From Wocania arenilitoris (GTDB lineage Bacteria > Bacteroidota > Bacteroidia > Flavobacteriales > Flavobacteriaceae): 64,000 nt of DNA. Under the pieces are notes generated by a model. That model searched no databases, had not been told where the DNA came from, and saw only the letters and a list, made by a program, of their open reading frames with translations. The position numbers and the translations under genes were made by a program. Numbering within the stretch: the first letter of the stretch is position 1; every line of letters begins with the position of its first letter. Below are positions 47,615 to 56,566 of the stretch, piece after piece. The stretch lies in NCBI RefSeq assembly GCF_021728535.1, contig NZ_JAKKDU010000004.1, positions 156,853 to 220,852 on the forward strand. The letters are read 5' to 3'.

Positions 47615-47665
47615 AATTAGAAGCTTATTAATTGTTTTATAATGAAACTATTTAAGCTTCTAATT
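47615..47665 (+). promoter_or_regulatory. 13-bp inverted repeat bracketing the GH113-like start codon
   Basis: AATTAGAAGCTTA (47615-47627) and TAAGCTTCTAATT (47653-47665) are perfect complements with a 25-nt spacer that contains the ATG at 47642. In RNA the start codon would lie in the loop of a stable-for-AT hairpin. The right arm is coding sequence (codons 5-8). Confidence 0.55.
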
Positions 47666-48646
47666 GTTTTTTTTATATTAAGTTTTCAAGCTTGCTCAAG
47701 TCAAATTGAAAAAATTAACGGAGTAAGTTTTGTGGCTTCAAGAGAAGCTCTTAAGAAGGTTCATGTAAAGCCTGTTACTAGTGTTAATGCAAATTATGCG
47801 GCAGTCATGCCTTTTGGGTTTATAAAAAATTTAAACCACCCAGAAATAGTTCATAACACAGATAGACAATGGTTTGGAGAAACTAGAGCAGGAGCAAAGC
47901 AATATATAGAAGTACTTAGAGAGCAGCAGATTAAAATCATGTTAAAACCCCAAATTTGGGTTTGGCATGGCGAATTTACTGGTTATATTGAAATGAAAGA
48001 TGAGACTAATTGGAAACTGTTAGAAGATTCATATACCAGTTTTATAATGGAATATGCTTTACTAGCTCAAGAAGTAAATGCCGAAATATTTTGTATTGGT
48101 ACCGAACTTGAAAAGTTTATTGTAAACAGACCAAAGTATTGGAATAATTTAATAGCTAAAATAAAGAATATATATAAAGGCAAATTAACTTATGCAGCAA
48201 ATTGGGATGAGTTTAAACGCACTCCATTTTGGAGTGATTTAGATTTTATTGGGGTTGATGCATATTTTCCCGTTAGTGAGAGTAAAACACCAACAGTTGA
48301 AGATTGTTTAAATGGATGGAAAGAGCATAAACCAGTTATTAAAGCACTTTCGAGTACTTTTAAAAAACCAATTTTGTTTACCGAGTTTGGCTATAGAAGT
48401 GTAGATTATGCAGGAAAAGAACCTTGGAAAAGCGATAGAAGCATGAATCAAGTTAATTTAGAAGCTCAAACTAATACAACTAAAGCTCTATTTGAAACCT
48501 TTTGGAATGAAGACTGGTTTGCAGGTGGTTTTGTTTGGAAATGGTTTGTTAATCATAATAAAGTTGGGGGTTTAGATAACACTCAATTTACCCCACAAAA
48601 TAAACCTGTAGAAACTGTATTGCGTGAACAGTTTATTAAATTCTAA
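47642..48646 (+). CDS. GH113-like glycoside hydrolase lipoprotein
   Basis: A 334-residue TIM-barrel protein with lipobox FQACSS (Cys18), so it is membrane-anchored outside the cytoplasm. It resembles GH113 beta-mannanases and related enzymes: KIMLKPQIWVWHGEFTG, CIGTELEKF with candidate acid/base Glu155, WSDLDFIGVDAYFPV and PILFTEFGYRSVDYAGKEPW with candidate nucleophile Glu248. Glycan specificity is not deducible; no CBM is attached. The start codon sits inside an inverted repeat. It abuts the next gene with no gap. Confidence 0.85.
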   Translation: MKLFKLLIVFFILSFQACSSQIEKINGVSFVASREALKKVHVKPVTSVNANYAAVMPFGFIKNLNHPEIVHNTDRQWFGETRAGAKQYIEVLREQQIKIMLKPQIWVWHGEFTGYIEMKDETNWKLLEDSYTSFIMEYALLAQEVNAEIFCIGTELEKFIVNRPKYWNNLIAKIKNIYKGKLTYAANWDEFKRTPFWSDLDFIGVDAYFPVSESKTPTVEDCLNGWKEHKPVIKALSSTFKKPILFTEFGYRSVDYAGKEPWKSDRSMNQVNLEAQTNTTKALFETFWNEDWFAGGFVWKWFVNHNKVGGLDNTQFTPQNKPVETVLREQFIKF

Positions 48647-49378
48647 ATGAACAAAATAAAGTACATATTTGTTAGTTTTTTAGTTTTTACATCTTGTTTA
48701 AATGATAATGATGACAACTTAGGGAATACTTTAGATGTTTATATTTTAAATAAATCTTTTGAAATGGGAGCTGTTATTGCTTGTGCAGCAAGTGATGAAA
48801 AAACAAACGATGTTTTAACGTTTTATTACCCAGAAGCAGGAGCTATTAATATTCGGTTTTATGAAACCCAAAATGCTCAAGTTAATAAAGATGATTTTTC
48901 AAATTACCTTCTAAACGATCTCTATAGCGAACCTCTTTTTAATGGGTATTTAGGGAGGTTTCCACAATCGTCACCCAATGAAAAATGGGTTATTGTTACT
49001 TTTGAGTTGGATGGAGAAATAAAAATATCAAACCCAATTAGAATTAAGCATTTAACAAAACCCACAGTTTGGAATGATGAAGTTGCCATAGATCAATCGC
49101 AGTCTGGAATGCCAAATTTTAAGTGGGAACACAATGCTTTTGGCGATAATGCCATATACTTTCAAGTTGTTTCTGATGAACAAAACAATTTACTTTCAGG
49201 AACTTATACCTATGATAATGATTTTCAATATTACGACATTTCTAATGTGGTTTTAAATGTAACAACAGATGCGCCACCAGAATTAATTATAGGAAACAGT
49301 TATAATTTCACTTTAATGGATGTTAGTGAAGATAATTGGGTAAATTGGGTAATTCAAAAAACTTTTGATGCACAATGA
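48647..49378 (+). CDS. Predicted lipoprotein of unknown function
   Basis: A 243-residue protein starting on the base after the previous stop codon. The signal contains VFTSCLND, with a Cys17 lipobox, followed by an acidic NDNDDN stretch. The rest is beta-rich (DVYILNKSFEMGAVIACAA, LTFYYPEAGAINIRF) with repeated WVNW-type aromatic ends and no known domain I recognise. It overlaps the Omp85-like gene by 4 bp (ATGA). The tight packing suggests it works with its neighbours at the outer membrane. Confidence 0.75.
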   Translation: MNKIKYIFVSFLVFTSCLNDNDDNLGNTLDVYILNKSFEMGAVIACAASDEKTNDVLTFYYPEAGAINIRFYETQNAQVNKDDFSNYLLNDLYSEPLFNGYLGRFPQSSPNEKWVIVTFELDGEIKISNPIRIKHLTKPTVWNDEVAIDQSQSGMPNFKWEHNAFGDNAIYFQVVSDEQNNLLSGTYTYDNDFQYYDISNVVLNVTTDAPPELIIGNSYNFTLMDVSEDNWVNWVIQKTFDAQ

Positions 49379-50631
49379 ATAAAATTCTAACCATCCTAAT
49401 ATTGAGTTTATTTAGCGTGAGTCTGTTTTCGCAGAATTTTACAGTTGCCGATTTAAAAATTCAAGGCAATAAAAAGCTTAAAACATCTTTTATAAAAAGT
49501 ATTTCAACAATTAAAGCAGGAGCAAAGTTAGATTCATTAGTTATAGAGCAGGATATAAAGCGTTTAAAACATTTGCCTTCGGTATCGCACGCCTACTACC
49601 AAGTGTTTCATTCTGCAGATAATGAATGTAATGTGTTTTACAATATTGAAGAGAACTTTACTTTAATACCTTCGGTTAATTTTTATACCACAGATAATGA
49701 TGAGTTTGCCTATCGTATAGGTTTATACGAGTTTAATGCCTTTGGAAGGAATATTATTTTTGGTGGGTTTTATCAGAAAGATATTTACGATTCGCATGCC
49801 ATTAATCTTAGAGCCCCATTTTTGTTTTCTAAACATTGGGGATTAGCTGCTAACTATCAAGATTTAACCACACAAGAACCTGTGTTTTTTGAAGATGAAA
49901 CAGCACAATACAAATACAATAATAAGAGCTACGAAATTCTTGGTTTGTACCGATTCAATTTTCATAATAGATTAGAATTTGGAGTAAATTACTTTACCGA
50001 AGATTACCGTTTTAAAGGAGAAAACGTTAATAATCGTCCCGAATTAAACGTGCATAAATGGTTGGTAAAGGGGATTTATGAGTATAACAATCTAAATTAT
50101 TTTTATCAATTTGTTACTGGCTTTAGAAGCATATTCAATTTTCAATACGTTACGTCAACCAACGATATGCTCCCTGACTTTTTTATAGGTTGGAATGATT
50201 TTTTTTATTTTAAACGTATAGGAGAAAAAGGGAATTGGGCTAACAGAGTGCGATTGGGTTTATCTAGTAATGATGAAACACCGTTTGCACCTTTTTCTGT
50301 TGATAATAATTTAAATGTTCGTGGAGTTGGTAATACTATTGATAGAGGCACAGGAGTTATTGTTTTAAATACAGAATATCGTTATACATTATATGAAAAA
50401 AATTGGTTTGTTTTACAAGGAAATGCATTTGTAGATGCAGGTTCTTGGAGAAACCCAGGAGGCGATTTTGGCGATTTTAGTAAGGATGACAACATTAAAG
50501 TATATCCGGGTTTAGGCTTACGCTTCATTCATAAAAAAATATACAATGCCATTTTTAGAATTGATTATGGTTATGGTATAACAAAAAACTCAACTAACGG
50601 TTTTGTATTTGGTATTGGGCAGTATTTTTAA
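49375..50631 (+). CDS. Short Omp85-family protein with one POTRA domain
   Basis: A 418-residue outer-membrane protein with a signal peptide ending near SLFSQNF. A single POTRA-like domain spans about residues 22-100 (FTVADLKIQGNKKLKTSFI). An Omp85-type barrel follows, with LNVRGVGNTIDRGTGVIVLN matching the barrel signature region and final strand GFVFGIGQYF ending in Phe. It is much shorter than BamA (five POTRA) or TamL. Its ATG overlaps the stop of the previous gene, so it is translationally coupled. It may assemble or secrete a partner encoded in this operon, which is inference. Confidence 0.8.
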   Translation: MNKILTILILSLFSVSLFSQNFTVADLKIQGNKKLKTSFIKSISTIKAGAKLDSLVIEQDIKRLKHLPSVSHAYYQVFHSADNECNVFYNIEENFTLIPSVNFYTTDNDEFAYRIGLYEFNAFGRNIIFGGFYQKDIYDSHAINLRAPFLFSKHWGLAANYQDLTTQEPVFFEDETAQYKYNNKSYEILGLYRFNFHNRLEFGVNYFTEDYRFKGENVNNRPELNVHKWLVKGIYEYNNLNYFYQFVTGFRSIFNFQYVTSTNDMLPDFFIGWNDFFYFKRIGEKGNWANRVRLGLSSNDETPFAPFSVDNNLNVRGVGNTIDRGTGVIVLNTEYRYTLYEKNWFVLQGNAFVDAGSWRNPGGDFGDFSKDDNIKVYPGLGLRFIHKKIYNAIFRIDYGYGITKNSTNGFVFGIGQYF

Positions 50632-50637
50632 AGTATT

Positions 50638-50738
50638 TAGGGCGTTACCCCTTCGTGCCTTGGGGTCGGGCTTTCACAAGTCGCTCTCTGCGAGGAGCTC
50701 CAACAATTGCTCAATCCCTAACGCACCAACCCGCCAAA
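50638..50738. repeat. GC-rich dispersed-type intergenic repeat
   Basis: A 100-bp stretch markedly richer in GC than the surroundings. It starts AGGGCGTTACCCC and ends CAATCCCTAACGCACC, so the ends share an inverted GCGTTA core. Internally ACCCC and GGGGT form a small hairpin, and GGGTCGGGCTTTC matches a sequence I recall from intergenic repeats of other flavobacteria. It lies in the 175-bp gap before the phosphoesterase gene. Confidence 0.6.
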
Positions 50739-50806
50739 GTAAGTTTTCAAACGCAAAATCTGGTTAATTCCAATACAAACATTTATTTTTGATTGAAAAT
50801 TTAAGT

Positions 50807-51538
50807 ATGCGAACATTTGCAATAGGAGACATTCATGGGGGTTTAAAAGCTTTAATTCAGCTCTTAAATAAAATGGAGATAAAAGATGATGACACCCTTA
50901 TTTTTGTAGGCGATTATGTTGATGGTTGGAGCGAATCTGCTCAAGTTATTCAGTTTTTAATTGAGCTATCACAAAAAATAAACTGCATATTTATAAAAGG
51001 AAATCATGATGTTTGGTGTGAAGAATGGTTAAGAAACGACGATGTTAACCCCATTTGGTATATGCACGGTGGCAAAGAAACTATGGATAGTTATGTGGGT
51101 TTTTCAGAAGATAAAAAAAAGGAACATTTAAAGTTTTTTGAAAGTATGCCACTGTTCTACATTGATGATAAAAAAAGGTTATTTGTTCATGCAGGATTTA
51201 CATCAATGCATGGTGTAGAAAAAGAGGTTTTTAAAGCGAGCCTTTATTTTGATAGAACACTTTGGGAGATGGCTTTAATTATGGATGAAAGCATTGAGAA
51301 AGATTCAACTATTTATCCAAATCGATTAAAACATTACTCCGAAATTTATATTGGGCATACACCAACAATCAATTTTAAAGTAGATGAACCTATGCATGCT
51401 GCAAATGTTTGGAATATTGATACAGGTGCTGCCTTTACTGGTAAGCTTTCTGGGATTAATATAAATACTAAAGCCATTTTTCAGAGTGATAATTTACCAG
51501 CTTTGTATCCAAATGAAAAGGGGAGAAATAAAGTGTAA
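50807..51538 (+). CDS. Metallophosphoesterase (serine/threonine phosphatase-like)
   Basis: A 243-residue calcineurin-like enzyme begun at the ATG at 50807. A TTG six codons earlier is in frame but would not start the fold. The metal-binding motifs are complete: GDIHGG (7-12), GDYVDGWSES, KGNHDVW, and HAGFTS, with GHTP near the end. This is the arrangement of bacterial PrpA-like protein phosphatases and Ap4A hydrolases. The substrate is not known. It converges on the next gene with a single base between stop codons. Confidence 0.9.
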   Translation: MRTFAIGDIHGGLKALIQLLNKMEIKDDDTLIFVGDYVDGWSESAQVIQFLIELSQKINCIFIKGNHDVWCEEWLRNDDVNPIWYMHGGKETMDSYVGFSEDKKKEHLKFFESMPLFYIDDKKRLFVHAGFTSMHGVEKEVFKASLYFDRTLWEMALIMDESIEKDSTIYPNRLKHYSEIYIGHTPTINFKVDEPMHAANVWNIDTGAAFTGKLSGININTKAIFQSDNLPALYPNEKGRNKV

Positions 51539-51539
51539 A

Positions 51540-53069
51540 CTACTCAATACTCTTAAAATCTTTTATAGCTTGGTTAGGTTCCATAACGTTATATCCTTTC
51601 CAAAACTCAGGATCGTATTTTGGTAAATATGTTGGTTTAACTTTAGCCTTTTCTTTAAAACTGTTAAATATAGTTTCAGTGATGCTTTCGTTTTCAAAAA
51701 CTACAAGTTCCTTTTTTACAATATTAGCTACCTGAAAATGAATATCTGTTGATATTTCATTTTGTTTTCTTCTGCCTTTTGTGTGTTTGTTTTTTTCAAT
51801 AATTTTTAAAGGTCTTTTAATACCAAATTTACTCCCTAATTCTACTTCGGCATATTTAAGTGCATATTTATCCGTGTTGTTTTTCGAGTAAATATACGTG
51901 CCTTTTGTTTGGTAATGAGAAAAAGAAATACCTAAAAGCCTAAACTTTTTTAATGGTTTTACATTCTCATAATCTAATCGTATAATCGCAAAATCATCAG
52001 TATTAACATATATTACGCCTTTAAAATCTTCTTTTCTTTTAGGCGTAAAAGTTATTTTATAGGCAAATTCGCCATTTAAAAATTGGTAATCTAAAAGCTC
52101 GAATTCGTATCGGTTAGATTTTTCAAGAAAGTTTAAATGCGAGTCTTCAAAAATACAACTACTAGCTCCTAAATTTGAAATAGCATGTTTTCTATATCTT
52201 AAAAAGTTCTTTTTCCTTTCAGCTTCATTCTTTTTTTGCTCTTCAATAAAAGCTTTTGTTTTTTCAATGTCTTTGTCTACTTCTTTATTTTTACCAAAAA
52301 GTGAAGAATCTATATCTTCTTTTGTTTCAAAAATTCCAGATTTAATTTTAAAATACGAGTCTCTTTTAACGTGCTTTTTAAATATGTTATTAAACTTTTC
52401 TTCTAAACCTTCAAATGAGATTTCATTGTTTTTATCATAAAGGTTTGAAGCCTTAATAATATCTAATTTCAAAGCATCTTTAGAAATAGGTTTTTGGTAA
52501 AAATCACCTAAAATTTCAGTATAGTTTCCAGAGTTTTTTGGCATGATGTATAAAATGCTATCCACAAACTTTTGATTAATTTCTGGAATCGTCGATTTTT
52601 TAATATCTATCGTGTTTTTAATAATATTATTATTGTCAGATTGTCTGTAAAATAACCTGCTTTTACTATATTCAAAATCGTAATTATTAGCTAAGTTCTC
52701 TTTAGCTTTTTCAATTATTTCATCTACTGTGTATTTTTTATTAGAAACTAAAACTTCATTTAATTCAATAGATTTTGTGCTTAAAACAATAATACTGTCT
52801 GTAAATTTTTTAACTGCAACGCGTTTAGTTTCATAGCCCAAGCAGTTGATATAAAGAGAGTCTTTTTTAGTGATTTTTTTACCTAAATACATCTGAAAAA
52901 TACCATTTTCGTTACTAATAACACCAGATTTTTTATTGAGTTCTATAGTTGCAAAAGGGATAGGCTTTTGCGTAGTAGAATCAATCAATTTTGCATGTAT
53001 TGATTCTTGTGCATTAAACAATTGAGAAATAAAAAGGGTAACTAATAAAAAAAGTAGTTTTGGCTTCAT
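51540..53069 (-). CDS. Secreted protein with carboxypeptidase-like regulatory domain
   Basis: A 509-residue exported protein. The signal peptide ends near LFNAQES. Residues about 22-100 are a CarboxypepD_reg-like beta-sandwich (AKLIDSTTQKPIPFATIEL, ISNENGIFQMYLG), the domain that begins many Bacteroidota TonB-dependent receptors. Here no receptor barrel follows. Instead there is a long alpha/beta region with charged segments (IEEQKKNEAERKKNFLRY) that ends GYNVMEPNQAIKDF. Function is unknown. It is 85 bp after the arsenosugar operon on the same strand, but I see no reason to link it to that pathway. Confidence 0.8.
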   Translation of the reverse strand: MKPKLLFLLVTLFISQLFNAQESIHAKLIDSTTQKPIPFATIELNKKSGVISNENGIFQMYLGKKITKKDSLYINCLGYETKRVAVKKFTDSIIVLSTKSIELNEVLVSNKKYTVDEIIEKAKENLANNYDFEYSKSRLFYRQSDNNNIIKNTIDIKKSTIPEINQKFVDSILYIMPKNSGNYTEILGDFYQKPISKDALKLDIIKASNLYDKNNEISFEGLEEKFNNIFKKHVKRDSYFKIKSGIFETKEDIDSSLFGKNKEVDKDIEKTKAFIEEQKKNEAERKKNFLRYRKHAISNLGASSCIFEDSHLNFLEKSNRYEFELLDYQFLNGEFAYKITFTPKRKEDFKGVIYVNTDDFAIIRLDYENVKPLKKFRLLGISFSHYQTKGTYIYSKNNTDKYALKYAEVELGSKFGIKRPLKIIEKNKHTKGRRKQNEISTDIHFQVANIVKKELVVFENESITETIFNSFKEKAKVKPTYLPKYDPEFWKGYNVMEPNQAIKDFKSIE

Positions 53070-53154
53070 ATAAAAATCTATACGCTATTAAATTAGACGA
53101 TTTTATTAGCTAAATGTAACATTTAGGGTTTCATTAAGTGAGTTTTATCACTTT

Positions 53155-53853
53155 TTAACACTTAACGTGTTTTAAATAATATTGGTTAAGTTTTTCTGGC
53201 GAGGCTCCTAACCATTTTTTTAAATGAATAGCCCAATAATGAAATTGTAAACGCCAAATACCATTAGTGTTGTAACGTCTTGGAGATGTAGTTAACCATT
53301 TTTGAATAACTACAAACTGCTTACAAGCGTATAGCTTACCAATTAAATCGTTGTCTTCGTAAATTTTAAAATTTTCGTTAAAACCACCAATAGTATTAAA
53401 AAGAGATTTTGTAATAAATAAACTTTGATCGCCGCCACGACAAGATTTGAATGGTAGTCGAGTTAATTGACCTGCAAGTTTTAGCCACCAATGGTTACTA
53501 TTAAACCTCATAATAAAGCAACCTGCTTGATTGCTATTTTTAATTTGATTAATGATGTCTGTGTCAAAATTTTTAGGTGGAAGTGAATCTGCATGTAAAA
53601 AATATAGAATGTTTCCTGTGGTATTTTCTGCACCTAAATTCATTTGTTTTGCACGTCCTTTTTTTGAATTTTGAAATGAAACTTTTTTGAATTTTGAAAT
53701 AATATTTTGTGTGTCATCTTTACTGCCGCCATCAACAACAATAATATCTGCTATATTTTCTTTAGAAGTGTTTTTAAGCAAGTATTCAAGCAGATTGCCA
53801 ATATTATCTGCTTCATTTAATGTAGGTATTATTATAGAAATTTGGTGTTTCAT
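53155..53853 (-). CDS. Arsenosugar biosynthesis glycosyltransferase, TIGR04283 type
   Basis: A 232-residue GT-A family 2 glycosyltransferase. The N-terminus ISIIIPTLNEADNIGNLL and VVDGGSKDDTQNII are family motifs, and FLHADSLPP is the metal site. The C-terminal FKSCRGGDQSLFI is typical of the TIGR04283 group linked to arsenosugar clusters. It is the last gene of the minus-strand operon, 8 bp after the DUF547 gene. Its role would be to attach or modify a sugar on the dimethylarsinoyl-riboside. Confidence 0.9.
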   Translation of the reverse strand: MKHQISIIIPTLNEADNIGNLLEYLLKNTSKENIADIIVVDGGSKDDTQNIISKFKKVSFQNSKKGRAKQMNLGAENTTGNILYFLHADSLPPKNFDTDIINQIKNSNQAGCFIMRFNSNHWWLKLAGQLTRLPFKSCRGGDQSLFITKSLFNTIGGFNENFKIYEDNDLIGKLYACKQFVVIQKWLTTSPRRYNTNGIWRLQFHYWAIHLKKWLGASPEKLNQYYLKHVKC

Positions 53854-53861
53854 CTTTTTAT

Positions 53862-54743
53862 TTATTCATTCAAACTCCAATTATAATTTTTAAAATTTTT
53901 TTTTGCTTTAGCGGAAATTTTAATCTCAGAATATTGATTTAAAAAATCTATCAAACTCCCATCTTGCTTAAAATCTTTAGCAAACCACTGAAATATTTTT
54001 GACAATTTTATATTGTCTTTTGAGATATTGTTTTTTGTTGAATCACTTAAAAAATCTTTTGTTGTTTTGGTAAGTTGCTCTTCTAAATTTGATGCAGTAA
54101 AAGCTTCGCTTAATAATTTAGGGCAAGAAACTGAAGCACAAACAATAGCAAAATGAATTCTGGGTTCGTTCATTTTTCGTAAAATTTTATGCTCAATCTC
54201 GTTTAAATTATACCATTTATTACCTAATTTCCAATAGCGCAAATCCCAAGGTTTATCTATCTCTTTTATGCTTTTTATTGGATAATGACGTAAAATTAAA
54301 TCGACAGTCATAGCGTTGTAAGCATTAATCCAAAAGGCTAATTTGTCTTGTTTTGATAGTGTTTGAAAAGCTTCATTTGAAAACATTAAATTTAGTGTAT
54401 GAATATAATCAAGTAATTTTTTACGATTGGTTTTAAATGATTTATAATTTACAACGCCATTATTAGAAACATGTTTTACTAACAATTCATCCCATAATTG
54501 ATGCGTAGTAATAAATCGTTTTGAAAGTGTTTGATTAAAGTATTTATTAACTTCTTCTTCAGTTATTTCTAGGTTTTGAGAATCTTCTTTTGTTTTAGGT
54601 TCTTTTTTAACAAGAGTATCTACTTTCTTTACAGTTGTCGTTTCCTCTACAGCTTTTGGTTTACTTGTGTTTTTAGTAATTTTTTTTGTTCCAGAACATG
54701 ATGTTAAAAAACTAAGAAGTAGTATAAGAACTAGATATTTCAT
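53862..54743 (-). CDS. DUF547 lipoprotein in arsenosugar operon
   Basis: A 293-residue lipoprotein (lipobox FLTSCSG, Cys16). After a Lys/Thr-rich linker comes a DUF547 domain with AFWINAYNAMTVDLILRHY, LNEIEHKILRKMNEPRIHFAI and VCASVSCPKLLSEAF. It is a paralogue of the 45940 protein (shared FWINAYN, EHKxLR and HFxxVC blocks). It sits between arsM and the TIGR04283 gene with gaps of 32 and 8 bp, so it is co-transcribed. DUF547 genes are commonly seen beside such clusters, but the molecular role is unassigned. Confidence 0.88.
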   Translation of the reverse strand: MKYLVLILLLSFLTSCSGTKKITKNTSKPKAVEETTTVKKVDTLVKKEPKTKEDSQNLEITEEEVNKYFNQTLSKRFITTHQLWDELLVKHVSNNGVVNYKSFKTNRKKLLDYIHTLNLMFSNEAFQTLSKQDKLAFWINAYNAMTVDLILRHYPIKSIKEIDKPWDLRYWKLGNKWYNLNEIEHKILRKMNEPRIHFAIVCASVSCPKLLSEAFTASNLEEQLTKTTKDFLSDSTKNNISKDNIKLSKIFQWFAKDFKQDGSLIDFLNQYSEIKISAKAKKNFKNYNWSLNE

Positions 54744-54775
54744 AATTTAATAAATTACTAAAGGGCAATTATTGC

Positions 54776-55747
54776 CTAACAACATCCGCCACCATCGTAA
54801 TGAAACGTAGACTCACTAAAATAAATATCGTCTCTATTTAAAGCTTGTAAAGCTCCAGCTGTTTTATCGCAAATAGCTAAAGGCTGATTTTTTAGTAAAA
54901 TATGACCTAAACCATCATCAAAATAATCTTCGTCTCCATAATAAATAGCAGCTTTTCCTGTAAAAACACATGGACCATCTTCGGGAATTGGATCTTTAAT
55001 GGCGGCCACTTCAATAGATTCAATATAAATTAACTCATCTGTTGGATAATTTTTAGGATCTAAAATTCTGTATGGTTTTCTGGCTCTAATCTCTATAGTA
55101 CCAAAACCAGCATTAGTTAATGCTTTAACGTATTCTGCTATTGGTAAACTTCCACTTAAGCAAAGTGCTCTTAAACGTTCGTCGTTACGTAATTCATCAT
55201 TCATTGGTTGCTCACATGTAGGGTCGCTCATTACCAAACGACCATGAGGTTTTAAAACACGATACATTTCGGCAATGGCTTTCTTTAAATCATCAGCCTT
55301 AAAAATGTTGAATAAGCAATTTTGCGCAGCGACATCAATACTATTATCTTCAACAGGAAGATGCATAGCATCCCCTTTTTTAAGATCTACAAATTCACTT
55401 TTAAACCAAGGATTTTGCGCTTCAGCTTCTATAAAATTTTTGCGTGATGCTTCTAACATTTCATCTACAACATCAACACCAATAACACCATTTTTTTGAC
55501 GATTAAAATATGCAAACTGTAATAATTCCATACCGCCGCCAACACCAACATATAGCATTTTAGGGTTGTTAGTTAAATCGCGTGCATGAACGGTAGAACC
55601 ACAACCATAGTTCATTTCTTGCATGATTTTAGGAATTTTTAATCCTGGTAATTCCCAAATAGGATTAGTGGTACAGCATAATCCAATATCTGGTGTTAGA
55701 GCTGCTTCTTTATATACATCGTGAGTGGTTTCTAAGTAACTGCTCAT
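54776..55747 (-). CDS. arsM: Arsenosugar-type arsenite methyltransferase ArsM
   Basis: A 323-residue SAM-dependent methyltransferase that methylates trivalent arsenic. The SAM site is YVGVGGGMELLQF (motif I, about residue 66). Cysteines available for As(III) binding are Cys24, Cys25, Cys49, Cys144 and Cys178, and Cys196. The blocks NYGCGSTVHARDL and GDAMHLPVEDNSIDVAAQNC match the arsenosugar-cluster ArsM type. The C-terminus ends GGGCC. It is the central gene of the operon, 6 bp after the purine nucleoside phosphorylase gene. Confidence 0.93.
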   Translation of the reverse strand: MSSYLETTHDVYKEAALTPDIGLCCTTNPIWELPGLKIPKIMQEMNYGCGSTVHARDLTNNPKMLYVGVGGGMELLQFAYFNRQKNGVIGVDVVDEMLEASRKNFIEAEAQNPWFKSEFVDLKKGDAMHLPVEDNSIDVAAQNCLFNIFKADDLKKAIAEMYRVLKPHGRLVMSDPTCEQPMNDELRNDERLRALCLSGSLPIAEYVKALTNAGFGTIEIRARKPYRILDPKNYPTDELIYIESIEVAAIKDPIPEDGPCVFTGKAAIYYGDEDYFDDGLGHILLKNQPLAICDKTAGALQALNRDDIYFSESTFHYDGGGCC

Positions 55748-55753
55748 AAATTT

Positions 55754-56566
55754 TTATAATGTTTTAATCAATTCTTTAAATAAAGTTATCATATTAGGTT
55801 CTGCTTTTGCAGCCATAGCGATAATTTCTGCAATATCAACAGGTTTTAAGTTATCTGGGTCGCATTCATCTGTTAAAACTGACACTGCTGCCACTTTTAA
55901 TTTTAAATGATTTGCGACTATAATTTCAGGAACTGTACTCATTCCAACGGCATCAGAACCAATAATTTTAAGCATTCGGTATTCTGCACGGGTTTCTAGT
56001 TGAGGGCCAACAACGCTGGCATATACACCTTTGTGAAGTTTTATATTATTTTTTTTGGCTATGGATTTAAATGTTGAATTAATATTAGAATCATACGGAG
56101 CGCTCATATCTGTAAAACGTTCGCCTAATTTTTCTACACCGTTAAAAGCTAAAGGCGAGCTTCCTTGAAGATTTATATGATCTTCAATAAGCATGAGTTC
56201 ACCTTTTTTAAAGTTTAGGTTTATAGCTCCTGCAGCATTAGATATCAATAAGGTTTTTATACCTAATTTTTCCATAACACGAACAGGGTAGGTAACATCT
56301 TGTAACGTGTATCCTTCGTATAAATGAAAACGCCCTTGCATAACTACAACATTTTTATTGGAGAGTTTTCCGTAAATAAGTTTCCCTTTGTGAAACTCGA
56401 CCGTTGCAGTTGGAAAATAAGGGATGTGATTATAGCTAACTTCTTTTATAATTTCAATTTCATTAATAAGCTGTCCTAAACCTGTACCTAAAATAATGCC
56501 TATTTCTGGGTTATCGAATCCTTTTTCTTGTAGATATTCTACCGTTTTTTTAATATGCTTTATCAT
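55754..56566 (-). CDS. punA: Purine nucleoside phosphorylase
   Basis: A 270-residue trimeric-type phosphorylase that cleaves purine nucleosides with phosphate. Motifs are ILGTGLGQL (phosphate site), VVMQGRFHLYEGYT, SNAAGAINLNF and SVLTDECDPDN. In this operon it is expected to remove adenine from the 5'-deoxy-5'-dimethylarsinoyl-adenosine formed through ArsS, leaving a ribose phosphate that glycosyltransferases use. That role is inference from operon context; a general salvage role is also possible. Its start overlaps the previous gene by 17 bp. Confidence 0.93.
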   Translation of the reverse strand: MIKHIKKTVEYLQEKGFDNPEIGIILGTGLGQLINEIEIIKEVSYNHIPYFPTATVEFHKGKLIYGKLSNKNVVVMQGRFHLYEGYTLQDVTYPVRVMEKLGIKTLLISNAAGAINLNFKKGELMLIEDHINLQGSSPLAFNGVEKLGERFTDMSAPYDSNINSTFKSIAKKNNIKLHKGVYASVVGPQLETRAEYRMLKIIGSDAVGMSTVPEIIVANHLKLKVAAVSVLTDECDPDNLKPVDIAEIIAMAAKAEPNMITLFKELIKTL

